Of a stretch of 28,361 bases of DNA, positions 23,368 through 28,361 are shown in pieces. The DNA is from JANQRV01 sp964533785 (GTDB lineage: Bacteria; Bacteroidota; Bacteroidia; Chitinophagales; Saprospiraceae). The translations under genes were made by a program, and so were the position numbers. How positions within the stretch are numbered: position 1 is the first letter of the stretch; every line of letters starts with the position of its first letter. Below the pieces are notes generated by a model. The model saw only the letters and a program-made list of their open reading frames with translations. It was not told the origin of the DNA and made no database searches. Location: the NCBI GenBank assembly GCA_964533785.1, contig CAZHNG010000039.1, forward strand, positions 1 to 28,361, written 5' to 3'.

Positions 23368-25203
23368 ATGAATCGATTAACCAACTTATGTTTCCTGCTT
23401 TTTGTAGCAGTTATTACCTTCGCCCAACAAGAAAATACTTTAGACCTCGAAGTCGTTCCCAACTTCTTCAAAACCCCGATCGACGGTAACATCTCCGAAC
23501 CACGCGGAGTAGCCGTCAATTCAAAGGGCCACATCTTCATTTTCAATACCGGTCACCGCCAATTAATGGAATTTAATGCCAACGGCAAATACCTGCGTAC
23601 CATTGGCCAGGGCCTGTTCGGCAATCCTCATGGTTTGCGCATCGACGGGGAAGACAACATCTGGACCACCGACCTGGAAACCCACTTAGTACTGAAATTC
23701 AGTCCCCAAGGCCGGTTATTGATGGTACTAGGTAGTAAGGGTACCAGCGGCTTGCGTGACGAAGCTCGGGGCACCGTTTTGTTCGACCAACCCGCAGACA
23801 TTGCCTTTGCCCGCAACGGAGACCTCTACGTTGCCGATGGTTACGGTAATAGCCGTGTCGTCAAACTGGATCAATACGGCAATTGGATTAAAGCCTGGGG
23901 AGAAAAAGGTGCTGAACCCGGTAATTTCGACAATCCCCATAATATCGTGATCGATCATCGCGGACGCGTATACGTAGCCGACCGTAATAATAATCGCGTA
24001 CAAGTTTTCAATGGTGATGGTGAATTTCAAACCGCCTGGACCAACGTCGGCCGTCCCTGGGGCTTAGACATCACTCCGGAACGAACCATCTATCTGTCGG
24101 AAGGGGATGCGGAAAAGATCATCAAATTGGATTTAGAAGGGAATATTTTAGGAGAGTTTCACGCGGGATCGGGTCGTGCGCCCGGTCAATTGATGGGTGC
24201 TCACGGTATTGCGGTCGGTCCGCAGGAAGAAATCTACGTAACCAGTGTCTTCAATTGGCAAGTCCAAAAGTTTGTACAAAAACACCAGCAGGGAGACTGG
24301 CACCGGATCATTGCAAAAAATACCTGTAACCGGCGCCACGAATCGGCCTTTGTGGAAGTAAATGGTAAGTTTGTTGCCCTTGGTGGCCGCAATACCCATA
24401 AAGTTGATATTTACGACCCGGACACCAATAAATGGATGAGCGGTGCCGATTCCCCCGTTGAAATGCACCATTTCCAAGCGATAGCTTATAAGGGAGAGGT
24501 GTGGGTCATCGGTGCTTTCACCGGTCCTTATCCCAAGGAAGAACCCATTGCCCACTTGTACGTCTACAATCCAGAGCAGGATCGTTGGCGCATTGGCGGA
24601 CGGTTGCCGGAAGGGCGGCACCGCGGCGCTGCCGGTGTTGCGGTCTACCAGGATAAATTCTACCTTTTGTGCGGTAATGAACTGGGCCATTTCACCGGTC
24701 ACAACACCTGGTTCGACGAATTTGATCCCGCAACGGGCGAATGGAAAAGCCTGCCGGATGCGCCCCACACCAGAGATCACTTCCAGTTAGCCATCATCGA
24801 TGGTAAATTATACGCTGCCGGCGGCCGCAATACTTCCGCTAAAACGGGTAATGTAATGAATCAGGTCATTCCAGAAGTGGATGTGTATGATTTTGCTGCC
24901 GGCAAATGGAGCACCTTACCTGCTGCTCTTCCCACATTGAGAGCCGGAACAACCTCCGTTGTGCTTGACGACCGGCTTATCGTTATGGGAGGGGAAAGCA
25001 GCAGCCAGGTGCCTGCGCACAGCGAAGTGGAAGCTTATGATGTTTCTGAAGCGAAGTGGCTTCAATTGCCCAATATGTTGCAAGGTCGCCATGGTACACA
25101 GGCTATTGTCCACGACGGTAAGGTTTTCATTGTGGCGGGGAGCGGTGATCGTGGTGGCGGACCGGAATTGAATACTTTGGATTGCTGGGATCCTGGGAAG
25201 TGA
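23368..25203 (+). CDS. Secreted NHL-repeat plus Kelch-repeat double-propeller protein
   Basis: 611 aa with a signal peptide (LCFLLFVAVITFAQ). Residues about 40-310 are NHL repeats (EPRGVAVNSKGHIFIFNTGHRQ, QPADIAFARNGDLYVADGYG, NPHNIVIDHRGRVYVADRNNNRVQVF), a six-bladed propeller as in peptidyl-amidating lyases. Residues about 320-611 are Kelch repeats (FVALGGRNTHKVDIYDPDTNKW, KLYAAGGRNT, RLIVMGGES, KVFIVAGSGD). No catalytic set could be picked out, so it may be a binding or sugar-handling surface protein. It lies 117 bp upstream of a SusC-like gene on the same strand, possibly one polysaccharide/peptide-uptake locus. No T9SS tail is seen. Confidence 0.88.
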   Translation: MNRLTNLCFLLFVAVITFAQQENTLDLEVVPNFFKTPIDGNISEPRGVAVNSKGHIFIFNTGHRQLMEFNANGKYLRTIGQGLFGNPHGLRIDGEDNIWTTDLETHLVLKFSPQGRLLMVLGSKGTSGLRDEARGTVLFDQPADIAFARNGDLYVADGYGNSRVVKLDQYGNWIKAWGEKGAEPGNFDNPHNIVIDHRGRVYVADRNNNRVQVFNGDGEFQTAWTNVGRPWGLDITPERTIYLSEGDAEKIIKLDLEGNILGEFHAGSGRAPGQLMGAHGIAVGPQEEIYVTSVFNWQVQKFVQKHQQGDWHRIIAKNTCNRRHESAFVEVNGKFVALGGRNTHKVDIYDPDTNKWMSGADSPVEMHHFQAIAYKGEVWVIGAFTGPYPKEEPIAHLYVYNPEQDRWRIGGRLPEGRHRGAAGVAVYQDKFYLLCGNELGHFTGHNTWFDEFDPATGEWKSLPDAPHTRDHFQLAIIDGKLYAAGGRNTSAKTGNVMNQVIPEVDVYDFAAGKWSTLPAALPTLRAGTTSVVLDDRLIVMGGESSSQVPAHSEVEAYDVSEAKWLQLPNMLQGRHGTQAIVHDGKVFIVAGSGDRGGGPELNTLDCWDPGK

Positions 25204-25275
25204 ACGGGTTAGCAAGTTTTGATAGGTTTTTAAAACGATACTGTTCAAGCTAACCCTATAACCCCATAACCGTTT
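25202..25275. repeat. Short AACGGGTTAGC / CTAACCCTATAACC repeat remnant
   Basis: Directly after the NHL-Kelch stop there is an AACGGGTTAGCAAGTTTTG segment and, further on, CTAACCCTATAACCCCATAACC. These match in type the repeats at 10905-10965 and 19065-19215 and the octamer arrays. They fill most of the 117-bp gap before the SusC-like gene. A similar GCGAGTTTAAACGGGTTACGG piece follows that gene at 28318-28338. Confidence 0.6.
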
Positions 25276-25320
25276 CAAAACAGCCAAGCAAAGAACCAGT
25301 TCAAGTAATTCAAGCTACCT

Positions 25321-28305
25321 ATGACTTATGTTCTACAACATCATCATGCTATCCTTCTGATCAGCTTTTTTTTGTTGGTTGGTTTTACAAAAAGCCAGGC
25401 ACAGATCATCACCGGTAAAATTGTTCGCGGTGAGAAGCCGGTAGTCATGGCTGAAGTACAATCCAAGAAAAGATTGCCCAACTCTTTATCCGACATCAAC
25501 GGTAAATTTGTGGTAGAGGCTTATCCGGGAGATGAATTGCGGGTTTTTCAAGAGGATACCACCTGGCAGGTTATAGCTACACAAAATATGGTAATTGACT
25601 TAAACGAGTTGACCGGACAGTATGCAACAAAATCCAGAAAGGATACCGTTTCCCTTGCCGGCTATTCCAGCGATTGGGGAAACCAAGTAGGTTCCGTTAC
25701 CCGCCTGGAAAAATCGGCTTTCAATCGAGGAAATATTTTCGATCCGTATGGTTATATCGAAAGCAGGGTGCCTGGTCTTACCGCAACCCGGCCCGGAGGA
25801 GACCCGCTGGCGAAGTATGACTTGCAAATTCGCGGCTTACATACCTTTAGCCATTTGGACTACAACTTTTCTTCTCCTTTTAGTTTCAATAGCAACAGCG
25901 TGTACGAGTCGGCTATCGACCGGGGGCGTCCGCTTTTGGTTGTGGATGGACTGCCCGGTGCTTCCTTATTGAGCGTCGATCCGTCCTCAATTGCTTCCAT
26001 TCGCGTCTTGCGGGATGCTGCTTCAGCCGCAGCCTACGGATTAAGAGGGGCCAACGGAGTAGTTGAAATAGAAACGGCCAGGGGGGCAGGTCGCCCATTT
26101 TCCATTAACTATGAGACTGCTTTAGTGTTGGATGCTCCGATGAATCTTCCTGATGTTCTGGGTCCTGAAGAATATGCCCGTCGAAGTAATAACGACTTTG
26201 GGGCGGAAACGGATTGGCAGGATGCTATTACCAGGAACGCCTGGAGCCAAGTCCACCATTTGGGCATTGGTGGTCGCCATAAGGACAGGGAATACGGGTT
26301 TTCGCTCAACTTCCGCGATCAACAAGGGATTGCTGAAAAATCAGGCTTTGATCAATGGAATGCCCAATTTAGAATTGGTCAGGATCTTTGGAAGGACCGG
26401 ATCAGCATGGGGTTAAACGCGGGCTATTCTGATCGTTCGTACCAGGACGTGGATCATTTGATATTTCGCCAGGCAGCGGCCTATAATCCGACTGCTCCCA
26501 TTTATGATCCTAACAGTTCCTATGGCGGTTTTTACCAGTATCCACTATTTTTCTATTACAATCCAGTGGCTATCTTGGAGCAAACGACCAAAGAAGGCCG
26601 CAATAAGGTAGCTACACTGGGTGGTAATCTTAGTATCAGGCCTATCAATAACCTGGAAGTGAGTAGCACCTATTCCTTTCAAAGAACGGATGACCTTTTT
26701 GGGGCTGTTTATCCGCGGGACTCCTATTTCCTTGGGGCGGAAGCCGGCGGTCTTACGGAAAAAGAGGAACGGACCCTCGACAATCAATTTACCAACTTTC
26801 AGGTTGACTATCACCTGGCCTGGCAAGAACACCTGCTACAACTCACCGGGGGCTACTCCTACCAACGCTGGGATCTTTCCGCCGAACAGCTTAGGGCTTC
26901 TGACTTTCCAGATGATGCATTTTCATACGATAATACTGAAAATGCAATCAATCGTCAGCTTTCTTCATTTCGTTCACGAGATCAGATGAGTGCTTTTTAC
27001 GGGCAGTTGTCTTATAATTGGAACGCTACCTTCTTTTTGAAAGGCAGTCTACGCAGGGAGGGTGCCACCCGTATGGGACCAGAGCGCAAATGGGCATGGT
27101 TCCCGGTCCTTCAAGGTGCTCTTTCGCTGCATAACACCTTGAATTGGGGTAATCGGCTACATCTTAGGGTAGGGTATGGAGAAGCGGGCCAATTGCCGCC
27201 TAAGAACTTTGCAGCTTTCAAGCAAATAGTGGAAGGAGAGCGATTTTATAAGGACGGAATTTACATTCCGACAGCTGTATTTTTCAACGTTCCCAATCCA
27301 GCCATCGGAGAAGAGCGGCGTCGTGAATGGAATGCAGGGCTCGATATTGGATTTTTACGTAACCGGTTGATGCTCAGTGTTGACTGGTACAACAGTAAAA
27401 CGAATGGAATCGTGGACGACGTCGAATTACCAGTTCCGCCCAATGCCACCTCTTTATTTTATGACAACTTCGGTGCCCTCAGCAATCGAGGTATCGAAAT
27501 TGCTTTGAATGCAATACTCATTGATAATGGCAAACTTGATTGGAAGACTAATTTTCAGGTTTTTCACAATACTACTCGTCTGGAAAACATAAATCACCCA
27601 CAGGCACAGGCTGATTTCGATATGATGCCAGTGGGCCGAACGGGCTTTCCAGGTCGATGTTGTACCCTCGTACAAACTTTGGAAGAAGGCCAACCAATCG
27701 GTACCTTTACCGGCCCTAAATACCACTCTATTGACGATGAAGGCGAATGGGTTTTCCAGGATGAATTTGGCAATATTACATCAGACGGATACCAAAACCA
27801 GGAGTTGGGCAATGCTCAACCCGATTTTCAGTTCGGTTGGCAAAATGACATGAAATTCGGGCGGTTTGACTTGAATTTCATGTTACAGGGAATTATCGGA
27901 CACGATATGTTGAATATTCACCGGAATTATTACGGCAGCCCAAGCGTTATCTCGGCTTACAATGTATTGGAAAGTGCTTTTACAGGAGATATTCGCCGGC
28001 TGAAAGACTCTCCTCAATGGTCTAGTTATTACCTGGAAGATGCGTCTTTTGTTCGCTTGCGCTATCTTAGTCTGGGTTATCAATTTGAGTTGCCAAAATC
28101 CTCTAGTATTTCCAACCTTCGATTGTATTTGACCACTGAAAACCTCTTTACGATTACGGGTTATACGGGGGAGGATCCTTCTCTGCGTCTGGAGAATTAT
28201 GGCAATCCTTTGGTACCAGGTATCGAGGTGCCCAATGGATTTGGTGCGCGGGGGGATTATTTTATGCGGCGGTCTTTGTTGTTGGGGGTTAGGGTTGGGA
28301 TGTGA
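25321..28305 (+). CDS. SusC/RagA-family TonB-linked outer-membrane receptor
   Basis: 994 aa, complete. A signal peptide (AILLISFFLLVGFTKSQAQ) is followed by a carboxypeptidase-regulatory-like N-terminal domain (about 28-100), a plug domain with the SusC signature RPLLVVDGLPG, DPSSIASIRVLRDAASAAAYGLRGANGVVEI, and a long beta-barrel ending in the aromatic/Leu strand RRSLLLGVRVGM. SusC proteins import glycans or peptides bound by a SusD lipoprotein, energised by TonB. The SusD gene normally follows directly, but the window ends 56 bp later. The upstream NHL-Kelch gene is probably functionally linked. The substrate is not deducible. Confidence 0.95.
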   Translation: MTYVLQHHHAILLISFFLLVGFTKSQAQIITGKIVRGEKPVVMAEVQSKKRLPNSLSDINGKFVVEAYPGDELRVFQEDTTWQVIATQNMVIDLNELTGQYATKSRKDTVSLAGYSSDWGNQVGSVTRLEKSAFNRGNIFDPYGYIESRVPGLTATRPGGDPLAKYDLQIRGLHTFSHLDYNFSSPFSFNSNSVYESAIDRGRPLLVVDGLPGASLLSVDPSSIASIRVLRDAASAAAYGLRGANGVVEIETARGAGRPFSINYETALVLDAPMNLPDVLGPEEYARRSNNDFGAETDWQDAITRNAWSQVHHLGIGGRHKDREYGFSLNFRDQQGIAEKSGFDQWNAQFRIGQDLWKDRISMGLNAGYSDRSYQDVDHLIFRQAAAYNPTAPIYDPNSSYGGFYQYPLFFYYNPVAILEQTTKEGRNKVATLGGNLSIRPINNLEVSSTYSFQRTDDLFGAVYPRDSYFLGAEAGGLTEKEERTLDNQFTNFQVDYHLAWQEHLLQLTGGYSYQRWDLSAEQLRASDFPDDAFSYDNTENAINRQLSSFRSRDQMSAFYGQLSYNWNATFFLKGSLRREGATRMGPERKWAWFPVLQGALSLHNTLNWGNRLHLRVGYGEAGQLPPKNFAAFKQIVEGERFYKDGIYIPTAVFFNVPNPAIGEERRREWNAGLDIGFLRNRLMLSVDWYNSKTNGIVDDVELPVPPNATSLFYDNFGALSNRGIEIALNAILIDNGKLDWKTNFQVFHNTTRLENINHPQAQADFDMMPVGRTGFPGRCCTLVQTLEEGQPIGTFTGPKYHSIDDEGEWVFQDEFGNITSDGYQNQELGNAQPDFQFGWQNDMKFGRFDLNFMLQGIIGHDMLNIHRNYYGSPSVISAYNVLESAFTGDIRRLKDSPQWSSYYLEDASFVRLRYLSLGYQFELPKSSSISNLRLYLTTENLFTITGYTGEDPSLRLENYGNPLVPGIEVPNGFGARGDYFMRRSLLLGVRVGM

Positions 28306-28361
28306 GCGAGTTGCGAGTTTAAACGGGTTACGGATTTGCGTCAGTTACTCATTGTTCATCG

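Noticed and set aside
25321..28361. SusD gene after the SusC-like gene
   Set aside because: Only 56 bp remain after the stop, holding repeat remnants and no start of a lipoprotein gene.

Overview
The window looks like a chromosomal segment of a Bacteroidota bacterium, most likely a Saprospirales-type (Lewinella/Haliscomenobacter-like) organism. This is inferred from a SusC/RagA TonB-linked receptor, a protein with a type IX secretion C-terminal sorting domain, a TlpA-type thioredoxin lipoprotein, an OmpA protein with thrombospondin type 3 repeats, weak Shine-Dalgarno signals, and intergenic regions full of short tandem and palindromic repeats. No rRNA, tRNA or CRISPR array was recognised.

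Left part (1-9335): a diversity-generating retroelement (DGR) joined to a MoxR/vWA-type NTPase module. A DGR reverse transcriptase (minus, cut by the left edge) and the accessory gene avd (plus) diverge with 3 bp between start codons. A 119-bp template repeat (TR, 1289-1407) and a matching variable repeat (VR, 1960-2078) align without gaps. They differ at 19 positions, all adenines on the coding strand, which is the DGR signature. The VR is the last 40 codons of a 1390-aa target that combines a CoxE-like N-terminus, three membrane segments, a degenerate vWA-like domain, TPR-like helices, Ca-binding TSP3 repeats and a C-terminal sulfatase-modifying-factor/C-type-lectin domain. Upstream on the same strand lie a MoxR AAA+ ATPase, a coiled-coil/iSTAND-like protein and an effector-associated-domain-like protein. 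Together they resemble the MoxR-vWA plus DGR conflict systems that the Aravind group described in multicellular and social bacteria. The fusion of vWA-like and diversified domains in one membrane protein, and the inverted avd, are the least ordinary parts.

Middle (9406-16347): a gamma-glutamylcyclotransferase-like protein, two hypotheticals of Bacteroidota type, an A-type Fe-S carrier, a secreted dockerin/cohesin-like T9SS cargo, and two neighbouring coiled-coil proteins, one membrane-anchored and PspA-like in layout. Right (16713-28361): OmpA/TSP3 protein, ECF sigma factor, TlpA-like lipoprotein, 2-oxoglutarate/Fe(II) oxygenase, an AT-rich AAA ATPase that looks acquired, a secreted NHL-Kelch protein and a complete SusC-like receptor whose SusD partner would lie past the right edge.

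Spread through the intergenic spaces are at least six repeat families: octamer GGTTATGG/CATAACCA arrays, heptamer CAATGAG/CTCATTG arrays that supply the stop codons of two genes, CCACGGAGAACACGGAG inverted copies, a CACCGC...GCGGTG long hairpin, a TAGCGTC inverted repeat and a GGTTTGGGA palindrome pair. Functional claims rest on motif reading only; no database search was possible.
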